39,240 nt of DNA from CAYYAQ01 sp964469555 (GTDB taxonomy: Bacteria; Planctomycetota; UBA1135; UBA2386), in assembly GCA_964469555.1 (NCBI GenBank), contig CAYYAQ010000030.1:1-39240 (forward strand), given 5' to 3'. The notes under the pieces were generated by a model. That model was not told the DNA's origin, searched no databases, and worked only from the letters and a program-made list of their open reading frames with translations. The position numbers and the translations under genes are program-made. Numbering within the stretch: the stretch's first letter is position 1; every line of letters begins with the position of its first letter. Of this stretch, positions 25,741 through 34,238 are shown in pieces.

Positions 25741-26661
25741 CTATCGACCGCCCGTGATCGTCCCGAGTCCATCCGGGATCACCACCGTCGTGCCTACCCT
25801 TGTCGAGCAAGTCGAGGAACAGCGAAGACCCGCGGCGACCCGGCACTTGGCCCAGTCGACCTCGCAGAGAGTCCCGCGTCGGCTTGTGCCAACGGTGGTC
25901 AACCCCATCTCACAAACCCGACCGCCACCTCGGTAGTAGGGGTTCTGGTCCTGGATGTAGACGGCAGTGCTCACCGGTTGAAGGATCAACGCACTCTTGT
26001 AGGGCAGCACCGCGGCCATGTCCGTGCCCGTACTCATGAGCAAGCTGCCGGCGTTGACCTTCTTGCCACTGAGCACCGCGCGGGCGCCGATCGTGCAGGG
26101 CGTGATCCGCTGTAGTTCAGCCACCGAACTCATGCGAATGCTGAAGAGGTAGGAGACGCCGTCTCGCGCCCGGTGACGCTGCGTGACCCGCACGCTGCCG
26201 TATCCGAGCACGGACAACAGCGAGTAGTTCTCGCCCTTCACGTTCACGTAGAAGTCCTCGAACGCGATCTGCGACATCGGCAAGTTGACGAATCGCATCA
26301 TCAGGTGCAGGTAGACGTCCGTTTGACCACTCGGTCGCGGCGCGCTGGTGACCAGCACTCGCATCGCGTACTCCACCGGTGCGGGCTTCAGCGACCCCTC
26401 GTGGCTGGTGAAGGTCAGGATCTCCTCGAAGTCGTCGATCCCGTCCTTGTCGCTGTCCGCGCTCGCCGGGTCGGTCTGCGCCAACATCTCGATGCAGTCC
26501 GGCACCATGTCCTTGTCCTCGTCAGCGAACGGATCGCCTCCCTCGGCTTCCGCCACCACGCGATCGCTTGCACAAGAGCCGAAAGGCAGGCCGGTCTGCA
26601 CGCCGATCGCAGCGATGACTACCGCCACGACGACAGCTGCGGAGCGTCGGACTACGAACAT
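25741..26661 (-). CDS. Exported protein with a thrombospondin-type-3-like calcium motif
   Basis: A 306-aa protein starting at MFVVRRSAAVVVAVV, which gives a signal peptide of about 25 residues. Residues 47-80 (DEDKDMVPDCIEMLAQTD then DSDKDGIDDFEE) follow the DxDxDGxxD pattern of thrombospondin type 3 calcium-binding repeats. The remainder is a beta-rich domain without recognised family; it has six or more cysteines in its last 70 residues, so disulfides are likely. The open frame extends upstream to 26754, but that part has no signal-like features. Single gene upstream of the sigma operon; surface location inferred. Confidence 0.7.
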   Translation of the reverse strand: MFVVRRSAAVVVAVVIAAIGVQTGLPFGSCASDRVVAEAEGGDPFADEDKDMVPDCIEMLAQTDPASADSDKDGIDDFEEILTFTSHEGSLKPAPVEYAMRVLVTSAPRPSGQTDVYLHLMMRFVNLPMSQIAFEDFYVNVKGENYSLLSVLGYGSVRVTQRHRARDGVSYLFSIRMSSVAELQRITPCTIGARAVLSGKKVNAGSLLMSTGTDMAAVLPYKSALILQPVSTAVYIQDQNPYYRGGGRVCEMGLTTVGTSRRGTLCEVDWAKCRVAAGLRCSSTCSTRVGTTVVIPDGLGTITGGR

Positions 26662-26834
26662 ATGCGGGGAGGACACTTCGGTTGGGAGGACCGCAACCAC
26701 CTCTAGCCGGTTCCGGGCCAGAGTTGATCCTGAGGGGTCAGATCTCGGAGACACAGTATTAGAGCGGCCCCCAACGGGCCACGCAAGGCCCCAAGCGCAG
26801 AGTTCCGTGGCTACCCAGATCCCCGGTGGGATAG

Positions 26835-26863
26835 TTGTTTTCGCAGGATTCCAGGGTTATGAC
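26835..26863 (+). promoter_or_regulatory. Possible promoter of tRNA-Arg
   Basis: TTGTTT (26835-26840), 17 bp, then TATGAC (26858-26863); the tRNA 5' end is 22 bp further. Both hexamers are imperfect, so this is tentative. Confidence 0.35.
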
Positions 26864-26884
26864 CCCCTCCGCGCAACGCCTTGG

Positions 26885-26961
26885 GCGCCCGTAGCTCAGC
26901 TGGATAGAGTGTCGGCTTCCGAAGCCGAAGGTCATAGGTTCGAATCCTATCGGGCGTACCA
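26885..26961 (+). tRNA. tRNA-Arg, anticodon CCG, CCA encoded
   Basis: A complete cloverleaf: acceptor GCGCCCG with CGGGCGT (one G-U), D arm GCTC-AGCTGGATA-GAGT, anticodon arm TCGGC-TTCCGAA-GCCGA reading CCG, variable loop AGGTC, T arm ATAGG-TTCGAAT-CCTAT, A discriminator and genomic CCA. It reads CGG codons. Confidence 0.97.
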
Positions 26962-27062
26962 TCCCAACATCCTCGTTTCCAGGCACTTGGAGGCGTCGGG
27001 GAAAAACCCCAGCCGGGTCCGCGTGCCGGTCGCAGCTCACCTGATCCTGCTCGCAAATCGCC

Positions 27063-28850
27063 TTGGGCCAACTCTCCTTCACTTTGGACTTGCGGGACCC
27101 CTCCAGACGGCGGGTGGGGGTGTCGATGCTCGCCGCGGTGGCGGATCTGGCCCGGGCGGACGAGTCGGACCCGGGAACACCCCGCACCGTCGAGTTCTTC
27201 CTCCCGGCCTGGACCCCGGGGAGCTACCTGATCCGGGAGTATGCCAAGCACCTCGGTGACTTCCGGCCCGTGGACACGGGATCGGACAGCGCGCTCCGCT
27301 GGCGAAAGAGCGCGAAGAACCGTTTCCGTATCGAACTGCCCGAGGCGTGTGAGCAGCTGCGGATCACCTACACGCTCTACGCGCACGAGCTGTCGGTGCG
27401 GACGTCGGACCTCACGGACCGCCACGCGTTCCTTAGCGGTGCGTCGGTGTTCTTGTGGCCCATCGGAATCGGCAACGACGCGGACGTCACCGTGCAGATA
27501 CGCATACCCGATTCTTGGGACGTGCAGACTTCTCTCGTCGGAGCATCCGGTGCCGCCGGCGAATTCGAACTGCGCGCGGGCGGACTGGACGAGCTCATCG
27601 ACAGTCCAATCCTCGCCGGCGAGTTCGAGATCCTGTCGTTCGACGCGTTGGGCAAGCCCCACCACTTCATCCTCGACGGCCTCGAGGGATTGGCGCCGCG
27701 GGCGTCGCTCGTGGACGACACCATCGCGATCATCGAACACGCGGCGGCGATCTTCGGGGGCTCGGTTCCCTACGAGGAATACAAGTTTCTCTGCATGTTC
27801 GCGGACGCCGGTCGCGGCGGACTCGAACACCTCACGAGTTCCGCGCTGCTCGCCCCACGCACAACGTTCGGACCTGCCAAGGAATACCGGGACTTCATGG
27901 GCCTCATCGCCCACGAGTTCTTCCACGTGTGGAACATCAAACGCATGCGACCGGTGGAACTCTGGGAATTCGACTACGAGAACGAGAACTACACGGAGCT
28001 CTTGTGGGTCGCAGAAGGATTCACGGCGTACTTCGACGATCACCTCTGCCGCCGCTCCGGCGTCTTGAGCGTGTCGCAGTATCTGGAGATCGTCGCGAGT
28101 GGAATCACCGAGCTGCACCGAACGCCAGGTCGTCACCGCCAGTCCTTGTGCCAGGCGAGCTTCGACGCTTGGATTCGTCTCTACAGGCCAGACGAGGACA
28201 CGCGCAACTCCACCCTGAGCTACTACGGTAACGGCGCGTTGGCCGCGATGTGCCTGGACCTGCGCATCCGAACCGAGACTGACGGGGAGCGGAGCCTCGA
28301 TGATGTCGTCAGCTTGCTCTACCGAGAGACCTACGAGCAGGGGCGGGGCTACACATTCGATGACGTCGAACAGACTCTTCGCTCGGTGTCCGGAGTCGAT
28401 CTCGGCGACCTGCTGGAATCGCTGGTTCGCAAGCCTCTCGATCCAGACTTCGGCAAGGCATTGGCTCCGTTTGGGGTGGAGCTTCGCGAGAAGCGCACCA
28501 CTTCCTCGACCTACCTCGGCGTCCATTTCAAAGCGGGCACGACCACTCTCTCTTCCATGCTCGAGGACGGACCCGCCGACCTCGCGGGGCTGATGCCTCA
28601 GGACGAACTTCTCGCCCTCGAGGATCTTCGTGTCACTTCGGACACGTGGTCGAAGGTCTTCGACGAGACCGCGGAGGTCGATCGTCCCCTGGAAGTGCTG
28701 CTCTGTCGTCGTGGACGCATCCTCACCGCCGACGTCATCCCAACGAACCGACCCGAGGGCAGTCTCACGCTCGTGGTCGCGGACGATTCGACGGAGAGAC
28801 AAGATCGGCTGCGCCGCGGCTGGCTATTCGATTCGACGTCCGACGCCTAG
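27063..28850 (+). CDS. M61-family metallopeptidase with C-terminal PDZ domain
   Basis: A 595-aa protein of the glycyl aminopeptidase (M61) type, with an N-terminal beta domain carrying WTPGSYLIREYAKHL, a gluzincin-like catalytic domain and a PDZ-like part at about 495-565 (FKAGTTTLSSMLEDGPADLAGLMPQDELLALED). Zinc ligands are His284 and His288 in HEFFHVWNIKRMRP and Glu318 in WVAEGFTAYF; GGLEH (252-256) is the substrate-side motif. Length matches the family. There is no signal peptide, so it should be cytoplasmic. The start is a TTG, because no ATG lies before the family N-terminus. Its stop overlaps the convergent CDGSH gene's stop in the tetranucleotide CTAG. Confidence 0.93.
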   Translation: MGQLSFTLDLRDPSRRRVGVSMLAAVADLARADESDPGTPRTVEFFLPAWTPGSYLIREYAKHLGDFRPVDTGSDSALRWRKSAKNRFRIELPEACEQLRITYTLYAHELSVRTSDLTDRHAFLSGASVFLWPIGIGNDADVTVQIRIPDSWDVQTSLVGASGAAGEFELRAGGLDELIDSPILAGEFEILSFDALGKPHHFILDGLEGLAPRASLVDDTIAIIEHAAAIFGGSVPYEEYKFLCMFADAGRGGLEHLTSSALLAPRTTFGPAKEYRDFMGLIAHEFFHVWNIKRMRPVELWEFDYENENYTELLWVAEGFTAYFDDHLCRRSGVLSVSQYLEIVASGITELHRTPGRHRQSLCQASFDAWIRLYRPDEDTRNSTLSYYGNGALAAMCLDLRIRTETDGERSLDDVVSLLYRETYEQGRGYTFDDVEQTLRSVSGVDLGDLLESLVRKPLDPDFGKALAPFGVELREKRTTSSTYLGVHFKAGTTTLSSMLEDGPADLAGLMPQDELLALEDLRVTSDTWSKVFDETAEVDRPLEVLLCRRGRILTADVIPTNRPEGSLTLVVADDSTERQDRLRRGWLFDSTSDA

Positions 28851-29161
28851 CGATCCCGCGAAACGCCGTGGGAACCGTCACAGTCCGGCTTGCCGCCGGA
28901 TCGACGGCAGGCGCACCACACGAACTCCCCATCTCGCTCGGCGATCACCTTGATCGGCGTCACTTCCGTACCGTCGCCGATCTCGCGGTGGCTTCCATCA
29001 CACAGGGGGAACCGCTGACTGTCCCCGCAGCGGCAGTACGCGTACTTTCTTCCCGCGACGACCGCGAAGCGGTACGGCGCGTCACGACGGCTACCGGGCG
29101 GTGCTTCTAATGGACCTCGCGATTCACCAGGGGTTGCTCGAGGCGCAGACTCTTCGGACAT
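28847..29161 (-). CDS. Double CDGSH iron-sulfur protein
   Basis: A 104-aa protein with two complete CDGSH 2Fe-2S sites: Cys43, Cys45, Cys54, His58 (YCRCGDSQRFPLCDGSH) and Cys83, Cys85, Cys94, His98 (WCACRRSGGKPDCDGSH). This is the tandem small form related to mitochondrial MiNT/CISD3; such proteins carry or transfer clusters or electrons. The N-terminal 25 residues are Pro/Arg-rich and disordered. It starts 12 bp beyond the lexA stop on the same strand, so lexA probably transcribes into it. Confidence 0.93.
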   Translation of the reverse strand: MSEESAPRATPGESRGPLEAPPGSRRDAPYRFAVVAGRKYAYCRCGDSQRFPLCDGSHREIGDGTEVTPIKVIAERDGEFVWCACRRSGGKPDCDGSHGVSRDR

Positions 29162-29173
29162 GCGCCCAAGAGA

Positions 29174-29803
29174 CTACTTGAACCTTCGGATGACCCCTCG
29201 CACGATGCCGCGGATCTCGACCCGCTCGGGATAGATGGGGCTCAGAGATGAGTTCGACGGCTGGAGACGAATCCGGCCTTCCTCACGGTAGAAACGCTTG
29301 AGGGTCGCCTCCTCGTCATCGACGATCGCCACGACGATCTCGCCGTTGTGGGCCGTCTGGCGCCGCTCGACCACGACCATGTCGCCGTCGTCGATGTGGT
29401 CTTCGACCATCGACTTGCCGCGCACCTTGAGGATGTAGTGATCGTCGCCGTTGGGCACGAGCTCACTGAGCATGATGTTCTCTTTATCCTCCACGGCCTC
29501 GATCGGTCGGCCTGCGGCGATCGTGCCGAGGATCGGGATCGTCACCTCGTCACCGTGGCCGCTGCCGCTGGTGAGCCGCTGTTGATCCGGGTCGTACAAC
29601 ACGGTGACGGAACGTGCCTTCGCCTTGTCCCGATGCACAGCACCCTTCTTGTTCAGCTGGGTCACATGCTCGTGCACGGTGATCTTGCTGACCCCGAGCG
29701 CCGAGGCCGCCTCTTCGAGGGTTGGCGAGAGACCGTTCTCCTCACGGTAGTCGCGGAAGAAGCGAAGGACGCGGATCTGCTTCTCAGTCAGGTTGATCTT
29801 CAT
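29174..29803 (-). CDS. lexA: LexA repressor
   Basis: SOS-response repressor, 209 aa. The winged-helix domain (1-65) starts LTEKQIRVLRFFRDY and contains the recognition helix SKITVHEHVTQL. The self-cleavage site is Ala97-Gly98 (GTIAAGRPIEA), and the serine-lysine dyad is Ser131 (RGKSMVEDHIDDGD) and Lys169 (EATLKRF). So it can be inactivated by RecA-stimulated autolysis. GGGAGG precedes the ATG by five bases. The upstream AACGAACAGGTATCG may hold its own operator, but I cannot assign a known SOS box. Followed by the CDGSH gene; no other SOS gene is adjacent. Confidence 0.96.
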   Translation of the reverse strand: MKINLTEKQIRVLRFFRDYREENGLSPTLEEAASALGVSKITVHEHVTQLNKKGAVHRDKAKARSVTVLYDPDQQRLTSGSGHGDEVTIPILGTIAAGRPIEAVEDKENIMLSELVPNGDDHYILKVRGKSMVEDHIDDGDMVVVERRQTAHNGEIVVAIVDDEEATLKRFYREEGRIRLQPSNSSLSPIYPERVEIRGIVRGVIRRFK

Positions 29804-29916
29804 CAGAACCTCCCGATACCTGTTCGTTTAAGGGCTGGCCTGCTAGTTGGAGAGACATCTGAATCGTCAGAGGTGAAAGAGCCGCCATCCCCGCTGAGAT
29901 ACCGCCGTAGGCGATA

Positions 29917-30456
29917 CTAGACGAGGATGGCGGCCAAAAGAACCAACGCCATGACGGCGACCGCACCGAGGAGGTCGAGGTAGAAGTTCAGGTTCTCCCT
30001 GCGCACCGCCCCGGCGCACAGCCCGCCAGCCGAAGCTGCGACCGAAGCCGCAGCGGGGGCAACAGCGAGGCCGCCTTCGAATCCAGCAAAGTCGAATCCA
30101 ACGGTGTCTTCTTCTACGGTCGCCTCGCGAACCTGCCATCGAGACCGCCGCGGGCTCTTGCGAAGCTCACGTCGTCTCTCCTGCCCTGGTTGAGCAGCGC
30201 CTCGCAACGCCGCTCCCCGCGCAGCATGGTGTCGCACCAGATCGGCCAGGTCCAATTGGTCGAGTTGGACTGGATCCCTCGGGCTTGTGGGAGTGCGGCC
30301 ATGTCTTCCCGAACCAGATCTTCTCGTACCAAGGTCTCCCGAACCACGGCTGCCCTTTCGGGTGGCGTCAGTAGTGGTCCGGTCCTCGTGGGTCGTCGCC
30401 TCGATCTGGCGTGCGGGAAAGGGCAAGAGTGCTGTCAGGTCGTTCTTGCGTGTCAT
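29917..30456 (-). CDS. Hypothetical tail-anchored protein, possibly frameshifted
   Basis: A 179-codon frame ending in a clear membrane segment (FYLDLLGAVAVMALVLLAAILV), as in a C-tail-anchored protein. The second half (from PVQLDQLDLADLVRHHAARGAAL on) looks coding. The first half is less convincing: over 30285-30370 another frame gives a better-looking protein with three copies of a five-residue unit (VRETL-VREDL-VREDM), so a frameshift, natural or a sequencing error, is likely near 30280. No family is recognised. Its ATG overlaps the stop of the 37-codon ORF upstream (ATGA). Confidence 0.4.
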   Translation of the reverse strand: MTRKNDLTALLPFPARQIEATTHEDRTTTDATRKGSRGSGDLGTRRSGSGRHGRTPTSPRDPVQLDQLDLADLVRHHAARGAALRGAAQPGQERRRELRKSPRRSRWQVREATVEEDTVGFDFAGFEGGLAVAPAAASVAASAGGLCAGAVRRENLNFYLDLLGAVAVMALVLLAAILV

Positions 30457-30566
30457 GTGTCAGTGTCGGTTTGGGAGGAAGTTCCGCGCCTGGCCTGCGT
30501 GTCTCTGAGAAGGCCTCTGAAGAAGTCGTCGAGAGACGGAGAACTCTTCGGCCAAGCACGATCCAT
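30453..30566 (-). CDS. Possible small ORF, 37 aa, coupled to the tail-anchored ORF
   Basis: MDRAWPKSSPSLDDFFRGLL and 17 more residues, starting two bases after a perfect inverted repeat. Its stop overlaps the next start as ATGA. It may be the true N-terminus of the following protein if that gene carries frameshifts. No family, weak ribosome site. Confidence 0.3.
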   Translation of the reverse strand: MDRAWPKSSPSLDDFFRGLLRDTQARRGTSSQTDTDT

Positions 30567-30568
30567 GA

Positions 30569-30592
30569 TGTTAGGTATTTGGAAGGCTAACA
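30569..30592. promoter_or_regulatory. Operator-like perfect inverted repeat
   Basis: TGTTAG (30569-30574) and CTAACA (30587-30592) are exact reverse complements separated by 12 bp of AT-rich sequence, giving two half-sites 18 bp centre to centre. It lies directly ahead of the minus-strand ORF at 30566 and 198 bp upstream of the plus-strand exonuclease gene, the position of a repressor site. The binding protein is unknown. Confidence 0.4.
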
Positions 30593-30790
30593 CAAGCCGA
30601 GTTTCGGGATTTGTTCGCTTTCTCCGGCTTCCACAACCGTGAGTCCTTTCGCCACAAGACGTTGAGTCCTTGCCGCGGGACCGGAGATTCGGGTTGGGCT
30701 TCCTGCTATCTTGTCGCGGTGGTCCCCAGGCGGTGGGCCCCAGTTCACGCCGTCTTCCCTCTTCCCTCACCAGGATCAGGTCCGGTCAGC

Positions 30791-31405
30791 ATGCTCCTGA
30801 AACTCTCCCGTCCCCTCGCCTTCTTCGATCTCGAGACCACCGGTCTCGACGTCATGACCGATCGCGTCATCGAAATCGGCATTGTGAAACTCATGCCCGG
30901 CGGGGAGCGGGAGCACCTGTGCGAACGAGTCGATCCCGGCATCGACATCCCGGACGCGGCGGCGAAGATCCACGGCATCCGGACCGAGGACGTGCGCGGG
31001 CTGTTTGGCAAGCCCCGCCTGGGCAAGATCGCCGACGGGATCATCGAGTTCCTCGCGGACTGCGACATCGCCGGGTTCAACAGCGTCGCGTACGACGTGC
31101 CGCTCTGGGAGGAGGAGTGCCGACGACACGCGTTGAAGTTCTCCATGGAAGACCGCATGCAGGTCGACGCCCAGGTCATCTTCCACGTGAAGGAGACGGG
31201 TTGGGACCGGTTTCTGATGGGGCCGCGAAACCTGACCGCTGCGGTGCGTCACTATTGCGGTCGCGATCTCTCGGGTGCGCACGCGGCCCACGTGGACGCT
31301 GCGGGGACACTCGACGTATTGCTCGCCCAGCTCAAGCGCTACCCGGACCTGCCGCGGGACGTCTCGGGTCTGCACCAGTTCTGCCGCGAGATGATGACGG
31401 CCTAG
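30791..31405 (+). CDS. DnaQ-like 3'-5' exonuclease (DEDDh)
   Basis: A 204-aa exonuclease with the full DEDDh set: Asp13 and Glu15 (FFDLETTGLD), Asp102 (FNSVAYDVPLW), and His164 with Asp169 (GAHAAHVDA, family HRAxxDA). It consists of the nuclease domain alone. Relatives are the DNA polymerase III epsilon subunit, RNase T and oligoribonuclease-like enzymes; the substrate cannot be decided. The ATG at 30791 gives the domain directly; the frame is open upstream to 30611 without family likeness. A TATCTT sequence at about 30706 could be a -10 element. Convergent with the ABC importer operon, 9 bp between stops. Confidence 0.88.
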   Translation: MLLKLSRPLAFFDLETTGLDVMTDRVIEIGIVKLMPGGEREHLCERVDPGIDIPDAAAKIHGIRTEDVRGLFGKPRLGKIADGIIEFLADCDIAGFNSVAYDVPLWEEECRRHALKFSMEDRMQVDAQVIFHVKETGWDRFLMGPRNLTAAVRHYCGRDLSGAHAAHVDAAGTLDVLLAQLKRYPDLPRDVSGLHQFCREMMTA

Positions 31406-31414
31406 CTCACCCGC

Positions 31415-32179
31415 TCACAACGCGTCGAATTCGCGCGGGAAGAACCCGGTCGGCGCACGGCTCGTCACGCCGAACACCTCGGCGACCACGTCTTCACTCA
31501 ACACTTCCTCGGGTTTCCCAACAGTGTGGATCTCCGACTCGTGCAGCAGCGCGACCCGGTCGCACCGCGGCGCGATCAAGTTGATGTCGTGCGAGGAGAG
31601 CAACACCGTGTGACCTTCCCCGGCGAGACCGCGCAACAAGCGCAGGATCGCCACCGCGTGTTCGAGGTCGAGGTTCGCAGTCGGCTCGTCGGCGAGCAGG
31701 ACGGGCGCCTTCGTCGCGAGAGCGCGGGCGATGTGGATGCGCCGCAATTCACCGCCGGAGAGCGTGCGGACGGAACGGTCGGCAAAGTGCCCGGCGTCGG
31801 TGATTGCAAGGGCCTCCTCGACCACCTCGTGATCCGCAGCGACCGGGACACTGAACCGCGAGATGTGCGGGTGCCGACCCATCATCACGATCTCCCGTCC
31901 CGTGAACTCGAACGATGTATCCGAGTCCTGGGGGATGAGTGTGATCGTCCGCGCGCGGACCATGCTCTGCATGGCGCCGATCGGTTCGTCGTCGACCAAT
32001 ACGACTCCCTCGACTGGCTTGCGGATGCCCGCCAGCAGACTCAGCAGCGTCGACTTGCCGACGCCGTTGCGACCGGCGAGCAGCGTCATCGTTCCCGGCT
32101 CCAGAACGAGGTCGACACCGTTCAGCACCGTGTGCTCTCCGTACGCGAAGAAGACTCGCTCGGCGCGCAGATCGGTCAC
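31415..32179 (-). CDS. ABC transporter ATP-binding protein (siderophore/cobalamin type)
   Basis: A 254-aa ATPase of the FecE/BtuD group, which powers import through the adjacent FecCD-type permease. Walker A is GRNGVGKST, the Q loop is in TLIPQDSD, the signature is TLSGGELRRIHIARAL, Walker B is VLLADEPTANLD and the switch His is in LLSSHDIN. The GTG start (32177-32179) overlaps the permease stop in GTGA, showing tight coupling. The frame is open further upstream inside the permease gene, but not as this protein. Cytoplasmic, at the inner face of the membrane. Confidence 0.93.
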   Translation of the reverse strand: MTDLRAERVFFAYGEHTVLNGVDLVLEPGTMTLLAGRNGVGKSTLLSLLAGIRKPVEGVVLVDDEPIGAMQSMVRARTITLIPQDSDTSFEFTGREIVMMGRHPHISRFSVPVAADHEVVEEALAITDAGHFADRSVRTLSGGELRRIHIARALATKAPVLLADEPTANLDLEHAVAILRLLRGLAGEGHTVLLSSHDINLIAPRCDRVALLHESEIHTVGKPEEVLSEDVVAEVFGVTSRAPTGFFPREFDAL

Positions 32180-33222
32180 AGTTGCCGTCCCCGCCGCAGG
32201 CGCATCAGAAGGTAGAGAAAGAACGGCGCACCCAGCAAGCTCATCACGACACCGACCCGCAGACCGGTGTCCGGCAGCACGACGCGGCAAATGTAGTCCG
32301 AGATCAGTAGCATGAACGCGCCGAGCACCGCCGCGCAGGGAACGAGCGCTCGATGCGTCGGGCCGACCACGAGCCGGGCCATGTGGGGCACGACCAGTCC
32401 CACGAACGCGATCCCGCCAACGAAGGCCACGGTGACCGCAGTCAAAGCGCAAGCCACCACCAGCAACACCGAACGGACAAACAGCACGTTCACGCCGAGT
32501 GCGCTCGCGCCTTCATCCTTCAGGGTCATCACGTCCATGTCACGCATGAACGGCAGGAGAATCAAGCTGAACGCGCCGAGCCCAATCGCGACAGCGATCA
32601 CGTCCGGACCGGTCGTCTTCTCGAAGTTCCCCATCAGCCAATAGAGAATCTGGCTGCCCTGATCCCACTTGTCGCCGCTGAGCTTCGAGATCGCGAAAGC
32701 GATCAGCGCACCGACAAGGGTGTTCATCGCGATTCCGGCCAGCAACAGACTCGCGACGGAGAAACCGCGCGTTCCGCCGGCGACGAAGTACACGACGACC
32801 GTCACGAGAACCGCACCGAGAATCGCGCTCGCGGGCAACACGAGCGACGACGTCGCGGTCCAGCCGAGCGCGATCGCAACGGTCGCGCCGAGCGCGGAGC
32901 CCTGCGCCGTGCCGAGAATCTCCGGAGACGCGAGCGGATTGCGGAACACGGCCTGCATGATCGAGCCGGCGATCGACAGCGCGCTGCCGGCGACGAGCGC
33001 GATAAGAACTCGAGGTAGTCGGATGACGACGACGATCGCCTGGTGGTGCGGATCCAACGGCTCCGCGAGGTTCAGTTCCGCGGCCAGCGCCTGCACGACC
33101 TGCGCGATCGACAGGTCTGCGCGCCCCTGCACGATGGAAATCAGGGCGATGGCGAGCGTCAGCGGGATCCCGATCAGCAGGAACATGCGCGCTGACAACC
33201 GCTTCGTCACGGCTTCTCCCAA
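32176..33222 (-). CDS. FecCD-family ABC transporter permease
   Basis: A 348-aa integral membrane protein with about ten membrane segments. Family motifs include LRLPRVLIALVAGSALSIAGSIMQAVFRNPLASPEILG near residue 55-95 (usual RLPRxLxAxLvGaaLaxaGaxxQxxxRNPLAdPxxLG). FVGGIAFVGLVVPHMARLVVGPTHR near the C-terminus is the ATPase-contact region. The family imports ferric siderophores, heme or cobalamin. It overlaps the binding-protein gene by 16 bp and the ATPase gene by 4 bp, so one transcript makes a complete importer. Confidence 0.94.
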   Translation of the reverse strand: MGEAVTKRLSARMFLLIGIPLTLAIALISIVQGRADLSIAQVVQALAAELNLAEPLDPHHQAIVVVIRLPRVLIALVAGSALSIAGSIMQAVFRNPLASPEILGTAQGSALGATVAIALGWTATSSLVLPASAILGAVLVTVVVYFVAGGTRGFSVASLLLAGIAMNTLVGALIAFAISKLSGDKWDQGSQILYWLMGNFEKTTGPDVIAVAIGLGAFSLILLPFMRDMDVMTLKDEGASALGVNVLFVRSVLLVVACALTAVTVAFVGGIAFVGLVVPHMARLVVGPTHRALVPCAAVLGAFMLLISDYICRVVLPDTGLRVGVVMSLLGAPFFLYLLMRLRRGRQL

Positions 33223-34196
33223 CGATCCAGGGTGGCGGCGATCGATTCGGCGAGACCGGCGACGTGGTGGGACGCGGACATCATCAGCGGATTGGACACG
33301 TAGATGATGCGGTCATTCTTGATCGCATCCAGGTTGCGCATGCCGCTGAGTTGCAGCAGGCGATCCTTGGCTTCTTTCTCGCGCCCGGGAAGGACGCCGA
33401 TCACCACCGCGTCCGGCCACATCGTGAGCAGCTGTTCCTGATCGACCCGTGTCGTCCCCTTGATGCCCGAGACCGCAGCGAGGTTGGCCGCTCCGACGTA
33501 GCCGAGCACGTCGTCGAAGATCGTGTCCTTTCCGGCGACGAATCCGCTGTCGAAGCTCAACAACCGCCACTTCGCCCGGCGCACCTTGCCGCAAGCGACG
33601 GCATCGAGCCGTGCCTGCATGCTCACGACGAGTTCTTCAGCCGCGACGTCGAGTCCCGCCACGTAACCGACGTTTCGAATGCTCTGCTGCACACCCGCGA
33701 TGCTCGAGAGTTGGTGCAGCCGGATGACGACGCATCCCTTCTCCGTCACCAGGCTCTCCGAACGCTTGTCACTGAAACTCGCGAGGAACACGAGATCTGG
33801 ACGGAACATGCGGACGGTCTCCGGGTCCGGCGACACGTGCCGCGGGAATCGACTCGACTCCGCAGCGATCGGACTGAACATCGGCTTCGTGCTGACTTCA
33901 TGCAGCGCGGCGATGCGGTCTTTCGGACAGATCGCCGAGAGGACGACGTCGGTGAAGAGCGTGGACGACACGATGCGCTGCGGCGGGGCAGGAATCTCGT
34001 AGTGCTCGCCCTTCAGGTTCGTGAACGTCCGTGGAAACGGGTCCTTCGCTCGCACGTCGACGGGTTGATTCCATCCTGCATTCGCATCCGATCGCCCTAA
34101 AAACCCATCATTCGCGTCGTCGGTACATGCAGCGACGCTCGCGAGCACCGTGAGGAGCAGCGAGCGTCGTGCGTGGGTTTGGAGTTCGTCGAGCAT
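33207..34196 (-). CDS. Periplasmic binding lipoprotein of the siderophore/cobalamin importer
   Basis: A 329-aa lipoprotein (lipobox ASVAAC, Cys24) with the class III periplasmic-binding fold: RIVSSTLFTDVVLSAICPKDRIAALHEV, then FRPDLVFLASFSDK, SIRNVGYVAGL, a helix linker and MWPDAVVIGVLPG with a final NDRIIYVSNPLMMSASHHVAGLAESIAATL. Members bind ferric siderophores, heme, vitamin B12 or free metal; the ligand here cannot be read from sequence, and no obvious Fur site or cobalamin riboswitch was seen upstream. First gene of the importer operon, 42 bp downstream of the pilin-like genes. Confidence 0.9.
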   Translation of the reverse strand: MLDELQTHARRSLLLTVLASVAACTDDANDGFLGRSDANAGWNQPVDVRAKDPFPRTFTNLKGEHYEIPAPPQRIVSSTLFTDVVLSAICPKDRIAALHEVSTKPMFSPIAAESSRFPRHVSPDPETVRMFRPDLVFLASFSDKRSESLVTEKGCVVIRLHQLSSIAGVQQSIRNVGYVAGLDVAAEELVVSMQARLDAVACGKVRRAKWRLLSFDSGFVAGKDTIFDDVLGYVGAANLAAVSGIKGTTRVDQEQLLTMWPDAVVIGVLPGREKEAKDRLLQLSGMRNLDAIKNDRIIYVSNPLMMSASHHVAGLAESIAATLDRWEKP

Positions 34197-34238
34197 TGTA
34201 GCTCAGCGAACTTACCTCAGCGAGAGGTCGTATTTGCC

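Noticed and set aside
26811..28802. A 663-codon open frame on the minus strand opposite the M61 peptidase and across tRNA-Arg
   Set aside because: It covers a certain tRNA and a certain peptidase and has antisense-type composition.
29804..29835. SOS box upstream of lexA (CGAACAGGTATCG on the minus strand)
   Set aside because: Only one half of the CGAAC-N4-GTTCG pattern is present, and the planctomycete LexA site is not known to me.
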